Source: Bacteroidia bacterium
Lineage (GTDB): Bacteria; Bacteroidota; Bacteroidia; 2-12-FULL-35-15
Assembly (NCBI GenBank): GCA_016786925.1
Contig: JAEUTU010000116.1
Span: 1 to 56,037 of the forward strand
Direction: 5' to 3'
Length of the DNA stretch: 56,037 nucleotides
The position numbers were made by a program, and so were the translations under genes. The first letter of the stretch is position 1, and each line of letters begins with the position of its first letter. Below the pieces are notes generated by a model that did not search any database, was not told the DNA's origin, and saw only the letters and a program-made list of their open reading frames with translations. Below, one piece after another: positions 46,497 through 54,020 of the stretch.

Positions 46497-47381
46497 TTAA
46501 GCACTCATGGCTTCTACATTCGGATTCACTTTTTTTACCAAGCCCTGTAATACTTTACCCGGACCAACTTCGGTAAATGAAGTAGCACCATCAGCGATCA
46601 TTTGCTGAACAGTTTGAGTCCATTTTACAGGACCGGTTAATTGCGCGATCAAATTTTTCTTGATCTCATCCGGATTTGAAACCCCTTTAGCAGTTACATT
46701 CTGGTAAACCGGACAAATAGGTTCGTTGAATGTAGTTGCGTTGATAGCTGCTTCTAACTCAATTCTGGCAGGCTCCATTAATGGTGAGTGAAATGCACCT
46801 CCAACAGGTAATACTAAAGCACGTTTAGCGCCAGCTGCTTTCAGTTTTTCACAAGCTATATTTACTCCGTTGATCGTACCGGAGATCACTAATTGTCCCG
46901 GACAGTTATAATTGGCAGCTACTACCACTTCTCCTGATTTGGTGATCTCAGCACAAATATCTTCAATGATCTTGTCATCTAAATTTAATACGGCAGCCAT
47001 GGTACTTGGATTTACATCACAAGCTTTTTGCATAGCCAATGCACGGGTGTAAACTAATTTTAATCCATCTTCAAATGATAATGTTCTGTTGGCTACCAAT
47101 GCTGAAAATTCGCCCAAACTATGCCCAGCTACCATTTTTGGTTGAAGTGATTCGCCTAATGTTTTAGCCAAGATCACCGAATGAAGAAAAATAGCAGGTT
47201 GCGTCACCTTGGTTTGTTTAAGTTCCTCATCCGTGCCAGTGAACATGGTATTGGTGATGCTGAATCCCAATATATTATTTGCTTTCTCAAACAATTCTTT
47301 GGCAATAGGAGAGTTTTCATAAAGGTCTTTACCCATTCCTGAAAATTGAGCCCCTTGTCCGGGGAAAACATATGCTTTCAT
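46497..47381 (-). CDS. fabD: Malonyl-CoA:ACP transacylase
   Basis: A 294-residue enzyme that loads malonate onto acyl carrier protein for fatty acid synthesis. Motifs are YVFPGQGAQFSGMG at the start, the nucleophile elbow GHSLGEFSAL, the active-site Arg in TRALAMQKA and His in PVGGAFHSPLMEPA, and the C-terminal TEVGPGKVLQGLVKK. Complete and unremarkable. Confidence 0.97.
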   Translation of the reverse strand: MKAYVFPGQGAQFSGMGKDLYENSPIAKELFEKANNILGFSITNTMFTGTDEELKQTKVTQPAIFLHSVILAKTLGESLQPKMVAGHSLGEFSALVANRTLSFEDGLKLVYTRALAMQKACDVNPSTMAAVLNLDDKIIEDICAEITKSGEVVVAANYNCPGQLVISGTINGVNIACEKLKAAGAKRALVLPVGGAFHSPLMEPARIELEAAINATTFNEPICPVYQNVTAKGVSNPDEIKKNLIAQLTGPVKWTQTVQQMIADGATSFTEVGPGKVLQGLVKKVNPNVEAMSA

Positions 47382-47420
47382 GATGTTTAGATTAAGTTTA
47401 TGATCAAAAATAGCGCAAAT

Positions 47421-47452
47421 AAAAAAGGGAAATCATTTGATCTCCCTTTTTT
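47421..47452 (-). terminator. Intrinsic terminator after the Bax-inhibitor-1 gene
   Basis: On the minus strand, AAAAAAGGGAGATCA, a 2-base loop and TGATTTCCCTTTTTT form a stem with one G-T pair, followed by a T-run. It lies between the Bax-inhibitor-1 stop (47473) and fabD, and would also work on the other strand. Confidence 0.8.
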
Positions 47453-47472
47453 ATTCACAATGGATTGTGAGA

Positions 47473-48195
47473 TTATTTTCTGTCGCCAAATAAGCGTAAT
47501 AACATCAAAAATAAGTTGATAAAGTCAAGATACAGGTTCAAAGCGCCCATGATCACCAATTTGCTGGTAGTAGCTGTGCCAAACTCAACTCCGGCACCAA
47601 TACGTTTTAACTTTTGAACATCGTAAGCCGTTAAACCGGTAAATACCAATACCCCAATGAAGCTAATGATGTAGTCTAATCCTTCGCTGCCAATAAACCA
47701 GTTGATAATAGAAGCTAAAATGATCCCCATTAAGCCCATCATCATAATAGAACCGAATTTGGTAAGGTCTGTTTTAGTAGTATAACCTACCACAGCCATT
47801 AAACCAAACATTCCTGCAGCAGCAGCAAATGTTCCGTAGATAGAGCTAGCTGTATATGCAAGGAAAATAAAGCTTAAGCTAGCACCCATTACCGCTGAAT
47901 ACAGTAAAAATAAGAACAAAATAACCGGGTAGGAAAAGCGGTTAAAACCTAATGACATGGCGAATACAAATCCAATAGGGGCAAACATAACAACATAACC
48001 TAAAATGGATAAGCCACCTCTCTCAACATTTACTAATAATGAAAGAAGTTCAAGGTTGTTAGCAAATGAATAAGCAACGATAGAAGTGATCGTTAAAGCA
48101 GCAAACATCCAGGAGAAAACACTTGCAAGGAAGGTTTTCGACATGGTTGTTGTTTCTTCATGTGATTGTACGAAATTAAAATTGTTAGTTTCCAT
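47473..48195 (-). CDS. Bax inhibitor-1/YccA-family membrane protein
   Basis: A 240-residue seven-helix membrane protein of the BI-1 family. Characteristic pieces are TFLASVFSWMFAALTITSIVAY, FNRFSYPVILFLFLLYSAVMGASLSFIFLAY, FGLMAVVGYTTKTDLTKFG, LVFTGLTAYDVQKLKRIG and the C-terminal GALNLYLDFINLFLMLLRLFG. Bacterial members act as pH-sensitive calcium leak channels or membrane quality factors. A good promoter precedes it (48224-48254) and a terminator follows, so it is transcribed alone. Confidence 0.93.
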   Translation of the reverse strand: METNNFNFVQSHEETTTMSKTFLASVFSWMFAALTITSIVAYSFANNLELLSLLVNVERGGLSILGYVVMFAPIGFVFAMSLGFNRFSYPVILFLFLLYSAVMGASLSFIFLAYTASSIYGTFAAAAGMFGLMAVVGYTTKTDLTKFGSIMMMGLMGIILASIINWFIGSEGLDYIISFIGVLVFTGLTAYDVQKLKRIGAGVEFGTATTSKLVIMGALNLYLDFINLFLMLLRLFGDRK

Positions 48196-48223
48196 AGTTT
48201 AAATTTTTGTTAGAATAACAGTG

Positions 48224-48254
48224 CAAAGATAATACCGATTAGGGGTTTCTGCAA
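48224..48254 (-). promoter_or_regulatory. Promoter of the Bax-inhibitor-1 gene
   Basis: On the minus strand, TTG (48254-48252), 20 bases and TATCTTTG (48231-48224) followed by CAC fit the Bacteroidota consensus. The ATG is at 48195. Confidence 0.65.
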
Positions 48255-48275
48255 TTCTGTCAGTGTTATAATTTG

Positions 48276-48905
48276 TTAATGCAATTTTGATCCGATCAAA
48301 TTAATGAATTCCGAACGGGTTGTATCCTTTAAGAATTCACCTGTAAATGCCGATGTAGTGGTCACGGAGTTCTGTTTTTGAATACCGCGCATTTGCATGC
48401 ATAAATGACTGCATTCCATAACCACAGCCACACCAATTGGATTTAATGTTTCCTGAATACAATCTCTTATTTCATTGGTCAGGCGTTCCTGTACCTGCAA
48501 TCTGCGCGCAAAGGCATCTACCACTCTTGGGATTTTGCTCAATCCAACAATGTGTCCATTAGGAATATAGGCAACATGTGCTTTGCCGAAAAAAGGCAGT
48601 AAATGGTGTTCACACATACTGTATACTTCAATGTCTTTTACGATCACCATCTGTTTGTAATCTTCTTTAAACATGGCCGATTTTAATATCTCTTTTGGGT
48701 CCAGGTCATAACCATGTGTAAGAAATTGCATCGCTTTTGCAACCCGCTCCGGTGTTTTTAACAAGCCTTCACGTGATGGATTCTCACCAATGTCGCCAAG
48801 TATCGTTTTGTATTTAGAAGCAATGTTATCGATCAATTTCAGATTGTATCTGTCAATTTTCTGATAACCGTCTATCTCATCAAATTCATCGTGACCCATG
48901 TTCAT
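48276..48905 (-). CDS. folE: GTP cyclohydrolase I
   Basis: A 209-residue type IA enzyme that makes dihydroneopterin triphosphate. It shows [13 protein letters not shown], the zinc-binding [60 protein letters not shown] (third zinc ligand) and [10 protein letters not shown]. It follows the PTPS-type gene by 24 bases, which would use its product. Confidence 0.97.
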   Translation of the reverse strand: MNMGHDEFDEIDGYQKIDRYNLKLIDNIASKYKTILGDIGENPSREGLLKTPERVAKAMQFLTHGYDLDPKEILKSAMFKEDYKQMVIVKDIEVYSMCEHHLLPFFGKAHVAYIPNGHIVGLSKIPRVVDAFARRLQVQERLTNEIRDCIQETLNPIGVAVVMECSHLCMQMRGIQKQNSVTTTSAFTGEFLKDTTRSEFINLIGSKLH

Positions 48906-48929
48906 TCAATTGATTAGTTTAAATTCAGT

Positions 48930-49343
48930 TTATTCTCCGAAATACTCCACATAATTGTTTTCGGTTTCGTAAAGCTTTACACTGTGCAATTCGCTTCCCA
49001 ATGCCTCAATGTGCGGTTTAAGCTGATTCCAGATAGCAATGGCCACATTTTCAGTGGATGGCATGATCCCTTTCATAAAATCAACATCCAGATTCAGATT
49101 TTTATGATCCAATTTATCTGTTACATGCTTGCGAATTAAAGCGCTAATGTCTTTCAGATTTGCAGAGTAGCCTGTTTCGGGATTAATTTGCCCTTTTACA
49201 GTTACAAACAAATTGTAATTATGTCCATGCCAATTTGGATTGGCACATTTACCAAATGTTTCTAAATTTTTTTCATCGCTCCAGTTGGGGTTGTGCAACT
49301 TATGAGCAGCATTAAAATGCTCTTTTCGTGTAATGTAGATCAT
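48930..49343 (-). CDS. 6-pyruvoyl-tetrahydropterin synthase-type enzyme (PTPS-I motif)
   Basis: A 137-residue T-fold enzyme that converts dihydroneopterin triphosphate. Zinc-binding histidines are in FNAAHKLHN and HGHNYNL, the catalytic Cys is in FGKCANPNWHGHNY, and a Glu lies in LYETENNYVEY. The spacing from Cys to HGH is five residues, as in PTPS-I enzymes of tetrahydrobiopterin synthesis, whereas QueD of the queuosine pathway has three. MIYITRKEHF (49343) is preferred over the upstream ATG at 49385. A TATATTTG -7-like box lies at 49367-49360. Confidence 0.92.
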   Translation of the reverse strand: MIYITRKEHFNAAHKLHNPNWSDEKNLETFGKCANPNWHGHNYNLFVTVKGQINPETGYSANLKDISALIRKHVTDKLDHKNLNLDVDFMKGIMPSTENVAIAIWNQLKPHIEALGSELHSVKLYETENNYVEYFGE

Positions 49344-49399
49344 TTTCTTAATTGTTATGCAAATATAACAGGTTTTCATGAGCAATGTTTAAAATTCAA

Positions 49400-49407
49400 T
49401 AACTTTG
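49400..49407 (+). promoter_or_regulatory. -7 box of mqnB
   Basis: TAACTTTG followed by CACTC lies 8 bases before the mqnB ATG (49415). It matches TAnnTTTG; no clear -33 TTTG was found. The transcript would be nearly leaderless. Confidence 0.5.
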
Positions 49408-49414
49408 CACTCGA

Positions 49415-50077
49415 ATGAAACTATTGATCATAGCAGCAACCAAGTTTGAGATCGCACCTCTTTTGAAGTGTATGGAAACATGTGTGGAGCGTGCTGAAAA
49501 TAAATTTGTTTGTACCTATAAAGATCACTCGATAGATCTTGTTCTAACAGGTGTTGGAATGGTTGCTACAGCTTACCATACTTCAAAAGCACTCAATCAA
49601 AAATATGATCTGGTTATTAATGCCGGCATTTGCGGAAGCTTTAATAAAAACATTGATCTCGGAGAGGTGGTAAATGTCTATGAAGACTGTTTTTCAGAAT
49701 TAGGAGCTCAAGATGGAGAACGTTTTCTTTCTTTCAATGAGCTCCAGTTGCCGGGCATCCAAACGGTTAACAATGTTTCTAATTCAGTTAGTACAAAAAC
49801 GATCGATGTTCTACCTAAAGTGACAGGAATTACGGTGAATACTACTCATGGTAATGAAGCGGATATAGAAAAAGTATTTTCAAAGTTTCATCCTTATGTA
49901 GAAAGCATGGAAGGTGCTGCATTTATGTTTGTTTGTGAGCAGGAAAAAGTTCGCAATATTCAAATTCGCGCCATTTCCAATTATGTTGAAAAACGAAACA
50001 AAGAGCAATGGAACATTCCACTGGCCATAGAGCAGTTGAATAAAAAATTACAAAGCATTTTAGATGAGCTCAAGTAG
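49415..50077 (+). CDS. mqnB: Futalosine hydrolase
   Basis: A 220-residue nucleoside-phosphorylase-fold enzyme that removes the base from futalosine in the futalosine route to menaquinone. It shows LLIIAATKFEIAPL, VLTGVGMVATAYHTSKAL, VINAGICGSFNKNIDLGEVV, YVESMEGAAFMFVC and IRAISNYVEKRN. The identification is supported by the immediately following mqnD, which overlaps it by 14 bases. Confidence 0.94.
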   Translation: MKLLIIAATKFEIAPLLKCMETCVERAENKFVCTYKDHSIDLVLTGVGMVATAYHTSKALNQKYDLVINAGICGSFNKNIDLGEVVNVYEDCFSELGAQDGERFLSFNELQLPGIQTVNNVSNSVSTKTIDVLPKVTGITVNTTHGNEADIEKVFSKFHPYVESMEGAAFMFVCEQEKVRNIQIRAISNYVEKRNKEQWNIPLAIEQLNKKLQSILDELK

Positions 50078-50906
50078 CACAAAGGAAATAAGTATTGGTT
50101 TCAGTCCTTGTCCGAATGACTGTTTCATTTTTGATGCCATGATCCATGGTAAGATTGACACCGAGGGTTTGGCCTTTAAAGTGGTGATGGAGGATGTGGA
50201 AACGCTCAATCAAATGGCTTTTCGTGGCGATCTGGATATCACAAAATTGAGTTATCATGCTTTTGCTTATTTGAGAGATAAGTATCAGTTGCTGGATGCG
50301 GGGAGTGCGTTGGGTAATAATTGTGGTCCGCTGCTTATTTGTAAAAGCGATCCGGCTCTTATTCTGGAAAAGTTAAAGTCAGCGGATAGCTCAGTTTCCA
50401 TTGCTATTCCGGGAAAGTATACAACGGCTAATTTTCTTTTGTCTTTGTCTTTTCCTAAGGCGAAAAATAAAGTGGAGTTAGTGTTCTCAGGTATCGAAGA
50501 TGCGGTTCTTCAAGGTAAGGTTGATCTGGGCTTGATCATACATGAGAATCGTTTTACCTATGAACAGAAAGGGTTGAAAAAAGTACTTGATCTTGGTGAA
50601 TGGTGGGAAACAGAAACAGGACTTCCAATTCCATTGGGTGGGATCGTGATCAAAAAAAATATGCCGGAAGAAATAATTCAAAAAGTGAATAGAGTTCTGC
50701 GGAAAAGTGTAGAATATGCATTTGCACAGCCCAAATCTTCTTTGCCATTTGTAAAAGCACATGCTCAGGAGATGAGTGAAGAGGTGATGTACAAGCATAT
50801 CGATCTTTATGTTAATCACTATTCAGTTGATCTGGGAGAAAAAGGGAAAGCTGCCATTGATACCATGTTTCAACGAGCCGATGTATTAGGCTTAGCTAAA
50901 AATTAA
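50064..50906 (+). CDS. mqnD: 1,4-dihydroxy-6-naphthoate synthase
   Basis: A 280-residue periplasmic-binding-protein-fold enzyme of the futalosine menaquinone pathway. It has IGFSPCPNDCFIFDAM, EDVETLNQMAFRGDLDITKLSYHAF, GSALGNNCGPLL, IAIPGKYTTANFLL, DLGLIIHENRFTY and TGLPIPLGGIVI. It is co-transcribed with mqnB. Other mqn genes are not in the window. Confidence 0.96.
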   Translation: MSSSSTKEISIGFSPCPNDCFIFDAMIHGKIDTEGLAFKVVMEDVETLNQMAFRGDLDITKLSYHAFAYLRDKYQLLDAGSALGNNCGPLLICKSDPALILEKLKSADSSVSIAIPGKYTTANFLLSLSFPKAKNKVELVFSGIEDAVLQGKVDLGLIIHENRFTYEQKGLKKVLDLGEWWETETGLPIPLGGIVIKKNMPEEIIQKVNRVLRKSVEYAFAQPKSSLPFVKAHAQEMSEEVMYKHIDLYVNHYSVDLGEKGKAAIDTMFQRADVLGLAKN

Positions 50907-50933
50907 ATTTGTAAATTCGTAAAAAAGATTGAA

Positions 50934-51920
50934 ATGATAATAGTTACCGGTGCCGCAGGATTTATAGGCAGTTGCCTTGTGAGTAAGCTGAATCAAGAAG
51001 GTTATAAAGACATTGTGATCGTGGATGAGTTTTCTCATCCCGAAAAAATGAAGAACCTGGAAGCCTGCCTGCCGGACAGGCAGGGGAAGATCTATTCCCA
51101 TAAAGTTCATCGCGATGATTTTATTCAGTGGTTAAAAGAAAATCAACGTTTGGTACAATTCATTTTTCATATTGGAGCCCGCACAGATACAACCGAATTC
51201 AATAAGGAGATATTTGACCGTTTGAATTTGAATTATACAAAGGATATTTGGAATGTTTGTGTGGAGTTCGGATTGCCCTTGGTGTACGCATCTTCAGCAG
51301 CTACATACGGTTTGGGCGAGCTGGGATATGATGATAATGAACAGGTGATTGACCAATTAAAGCCTTTGAATCCATACGGTGATTCGAAGAATGATTTTGA
51401 TAAATGGGCGATCAAACAAGATAAAAAACCTTATTTCTGGGCAGGCTTGAAATTTTTTAATGTGTACGGTCCGAATGAATTCCATAAAGGAAGAATGGCA
51501 TCCGTTATATTCCATGCTTTCAATCAAATTCAAGAAAAAGGACAAGTGAAATTATTCCGTTCCCATAATCCTGATTATAAAGACGGAGAACAATTACGTG
51601 ATTTTGTGTATGTGAAAGATGTGGTGGAAGTGTGTTTGTTCTTGCTAAATCATCGTAAAAATTCCGGCATCTACAATTTGGGATCGGGGAAGGCACGTAC
51701 CTTTCTTGATCTGGTGAAAAATACATTTAAGGGATTGGGTAAAGAACCTAATATTGAATTCATTGACACGCCAATCGATATACGTGATAAATACCAGTAC
51801 TTTACAGAGGCTAATATGTCAAAGTTAAAGTCGATCGGCTACAACAAGCCATTTCACACCTTAGAAGAAGGGGTGGAAGATTATGTGAAAAATCACCTCA
51901 TAGGTAAGCGATACTACTAA
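50934..51920 (+). CDS. hldD: ADP-L-glycero-D-manno-heptose-6-epimerase, with small in-frame insertion
   Basis: A 328-residue short-chain dehydrogenase-fold epimerase making the heptose donor for LPS core. Motifs are VTGAAGFIGSCLVSKLN (NAD binding), GARTDTTEFN, SSAATYG with the YGDSKNDFDKW catalytic pair, FFNVYGPNEFHKGRMAS and the C-terminal YQYFTEANMSKLKSIGY. Between KNLE and GKIYSHK is an extra ACLPDRQ encoded by a GC-rich palindrome (51064-51084), where relatives continue directly. The insertion is in a surface loop and the frame is kept, so function is probably retained. Confidence 0.94.
   Translation: MIIVTGAAGFIGSCLVSKLNQEGYKDIVIVDEFSHPEKMKNLEACLPDRQGKIYSHKVHRDDFIQWLKENQRLVQFIFHIGARTDTTEFNKEIFDRLNLNYTKDIWNVCVEFGLPLVYASSAATYGLGELGYDDNEQVIDQLKPLNPYGDSKNDFDKWAIKQDKKPYFWAGLKFFNVYGPNEFHKGRMASVIFHAFNQIQEKGQVKLFRSHNPDYKDGEQLRDFVYVKDVVEVCLFLLNHRKNSGIYNLGSGKARTFLDLVKNTFKGLGKEPNIEFIDTPIDIRDKYQYFTEANMSKLKSIGYNKPFHTLEEGVEDYVKNHLIGKRYY
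51064..51084. repeat. GC-rich palindromic element inside hldD
   Basis: CCTGCCTG, CCGGA, CAGGCAGG: an 8-bp stem around a 5-base centre, strongly GC-rich in an AT-rich gene. It encodes the peptide CLPDRQ. Only one copy was found in this window. Similar CCTGCC..GGCAGG palindromes, read as LPDRQ or LPAGRQ peptides, are known to me from other Bacteroidota genes. Confidence 0.75.
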
Positions 51921-51923
51921 TAT

Positions 51924-51955
51924 AAAAGCCCCAACAGAGATCTGTTGGGGCTTTT
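51924..51955. terminator. Bidirectional terminator after hldD
   Basis: AAAAGCCCCAACAGA, GA, TCTGTTGGGGCTTTT: a 15-bp perfect stem with a 2-base loop and T-run. It lies between hldD (plus) and the beta-flower gene (minus). Confidence 0.92.
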
Positions 51956-51968
51956 TGATTTTAAGGAA

Positions 51969-52376
51969 TTAAAATTTAAAGAAGAAAAATACGACTGCTG
52001 CCCATTCTTTAGGAACGCCATTAGCATGGCCGATCGTGCTGTGACTACTGTTTTCAACTGTTCCATTGCTTTTGATGTAGCCAATTGTGCTGTGGCTGCT
52101 GTTTTCAACGGTTCCATCGCTTTTTACATAACCAACGGTTGAATGACTTGAATTTTCGATGGTGCCATTTGATTTAATGTAGCCAATGGTGCTATGGCTG
52201 GAATTCTCAATAGTGCCATCTTTCTTGATATAGCCTTTTGTGCTATGGCTGGAGTTTTCAATCGTTCCATCAGGTTTGATATATCCGGTGGTAGAATGAT
52301 TGCTAGCCTCAATGGTTTGAGATTTGGCAATAGTAAAGCATGCGATAGCAGCGAATGTTAGAAGTAATTTTTTCAT
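51969..52376 (-). CDS. Secreted six-repeat protein, 5-fold beta-flower type
   Basis: A 135-residue exported protein with signal peptide MKKLLLTFAAIACFTIAKSQ. Residues 21-122 are six tandem 17-residue repeats of the pattern TIENSSHSTIGYIKSNG (the last one ends GHANGVP), then KEWAAVVFFFFKF. The repeats and the WAAV-FFFF tail match what I know as '5-fold beta-flower' proteins of Bacteroidota, a fold first noted in predicted-structure surveys; the function is unknown. No partner gene is adjacent. The terminator at 51924 is shared with hldD. Confidence 0.82.
   Translation of the reverse strand: MKKLLLTFAAIACFTIAKSQTIEASNHSTTGYIKPDGTIENSSHSTKGYIKKDGTIENSSHSTIGYIKSNGTIENSSHSTVGYVKSDGTVENSSHSTIGYIKSNGTVENSSHSTIGHANGVPKEWAAVVFFFFKF
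52011..52316 (-). repeat. Six tandem 51-bp coding repeats
   Basis: Six consecutive 51-bp units within the beta-flower gene encode 17-residue repeats; units 2-5 are the most alike and the outer ones are degenerate. The period is exact throughout, with no frame-breaking change, so it is under protein-level selection. There are no spacers, so this is not a CRISPR array. Confidence 0.9.
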
Positions 52377-52454
52377 GTGTCAGGGTTTAAAATTTGAATA
52401 AATGTAGTAAAAGGGAATGATTAAAAAAAGTCAGAATTTTCAAGGGTTTAAACT

Positions 52455-52484
52455 TTTGCAGTTTCTTGGAGTTTCCTATCTTTG
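52455..52484 (+). promoter_or_regulatory. Promoter of guaA
   Basis: TTTG (52455-52458), 18 bases and TATCTTTG (52477-52484) followed by CGCCC. The -7 box is exact and the spacer is one base short of the usual 19-21. The guaA ATG at 52490 is only 6 bases beyond the -7 box, so the mRNA should be nearly leaderless. Confidence 0.6.
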
Positions 52485-52489
52485 CGCCC

Positions 52490-54019
52490 ATGCAAGAAAC
52501 TATTTTAATTTTAGATTTTGGCTCTCAATACACGCAATTAATTGCTCGAAGAGTACGTGAGCTAAATGTGTATTGTGAGATACATCCATTTAACAAGATA
52601 CCGGAAATAACAAAAGATATAAAAGGTGTGATCCTATCCGGATCACCTTTCTCAGTAAGAGCAACGGATGCTCCTAATCCTGATCTGTCGGCCTTCAAAA
52701 CAAAGTTGCCTTTGCTTGGAGTTTGCTATGGTGCTCAATTGATGGCGCACAAGTTTGGTGGTGAGGTACAAGCATCGGAACACAGAGAGTATGGAAGAGC
52801 GAATCTTTCTTTTGTAAAAGCAGATAATGAATTGTTTAAAGGAGTGAGTAATAATTCACAAGTGTGGATGAGTCATGCCGATACGATCACCCGTATTCCT
52901 GATAATTACGAGATCATCTCCAGTACAAAAGATGTAAAGTATGCAGGCTACCAAGTGAAAGGTGAACAAACATACGGTATTCAGTTCCATCCCGAAGTGT
53001 ATCATTCTACTGAAGGGTCTGTTTTGCTGAAAAATTTTGTGGTAGATATTTGTGGTTGTAAACAGGATTGGACACCTGATTCTTTTGTGGAGACAACTGT
53101 GGCTGATCTAAAAAATAAGATCGGTAATGATAAAGTTGTATTAGGATTAAGTGGAGGTGTTGATTCAAGTGTGGCTGCTGTATTATTGCATAAAGCGATC
53201 GGCAAGAATCTGTATTGTATTTTTGTAGATAATGGTTTGCTTCGCAAGAATGAGTTTGAAAGCGTGCTGGAATCCTACAAACACATGGGCTTGAATGTAA
53301 AAGGCGTGAATGCGAAAGACCGCTTCTATTCAGAATTAGCCGGTGTGTCTGATCCGGAGAAAAAACGTAAGATCATAGGGAAAGTATTTATTGATGTATT
53401 CGATGATGAATCAAAACAAATTCAGGATGTGAAGTGGTTGGCGCAAGGAACGATCTATCCGGATGTGATCGAATCGGTTTCTGTAAAAGGTCCTTCTGCA
53501 ACAATTAAATCACATCACAATGTGGGCGGTTTACCTGATTTTATGAAATTGAAAGTAGTAGAGCCTTTGAATACATTGTTTAAGGATGAAGTAAGAAGAG
53601 TTGGGAAAACTTTGAAAATAGATGATGCCATCTTAAATCGTCATCCATTCCCGGGTCCGGGCTTAGCTATTCGTATACTTGGCGACATTACAGCAGAAAA
53701 GGTACGGATATTGCAAGAGGTTGATGCGATCTTCATCAATAACTTAAAATCAAGTGGATTGTATAAAGATGTATGGCAAGCCGGAGCGATCTTTTTACCG
53801 GTTCAATCGGTGGGTGTAATGGGGGATGAGCGTACTTATGAAAATGCAGTTGCGTTAAGAGCCGTTACAAGTACAGATGGAATGACAGCCGATTGGTGTC
53901 ATTTACCATACGATTTCTTGGGAGCAGTTTCCAATGAGATCATTAATAAAGTAAAAGGGATCAACAGAGTGGTGTATGATATCAGTTCAAAGCCACCTGC
54001 AACTATTGAGTGGGAATAA
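52490..54019 (+). CDS. guaA: GMP synthase (glutamine-hydrolysing)
   Basis: A 509-residue enzyme converting XMP to GMP. The N-terminal class I glutamine amidotransferase (about 1-190) has [15 protein letters not shown], the nucleophile Cys in [15 protein letters not shown] and the His/Glu pair in [12 protein letters not shown]. The ATP-pyrophosphatase domain has [16 protein letters not shown], followed by the dimerisation domain with [15 protein letters not shown]. The C-terminus is [18 protein letters not shown]. The start [10 protein letters not shown] (52490) is preferred to the upstream ATG at 52466. Confidence 0.98.
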   Translation: MQETILILDFGSQYTQLIARRVRELNVYCEIHPFNKIPEITKDIKGVILSGSPFSVRATDAPNPDLSAFKTKLPLLGVCYGAQLMAHKFGGEVQASEHREYGRANLSFVKADNELFKGVSNNSQVWMSHADTITRIPDNYEIISSTKDVKYAGYQVKGEQTYGIQFHPEVYHSTEGSVLLKNFVVDICGCKQDWTPDSFVETTVADLKNKIGNDKVVLGLSGGVDSSVAAVLLHKAIGKNLYCIFVDNGLLRKNEFESVLESYKHMGLNVKGVNAKDRFYSELAGVSDPEKKRKIIGKVFIDVFDDESKQIQDVKWLAQGTIYPDVIESVSVKGPSATIKSHHNVGGLPDFMKLKVVEPLNTLFKDEVRRVGKTLKIDDAILNRHPFPGPGLAIRILGDITAEKVRILQEVDAIFINNLKSSGLYKDVWQAGAIFLPVQSVGVMGDERTYENAVALRAVTSTDGMTADWCHLPYDFLGAVSNEIINKVKGINRVVYDISSKPPATIEWE

Positions 54020-54020
54020 A

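Noticed and set aside
50904-50911. TAAATTTG in front of hldD as a promoter
   Set aside because: It matches the -7 consensus but overlaps the mqnD stop and has no -33 partner, so it was not listed as a feature.
52011-52316. Regular 51-bp repeats as a possible CRISPR array
   Set aside because: The units are contiguous without spacers and encode an in-frame protein repeat.
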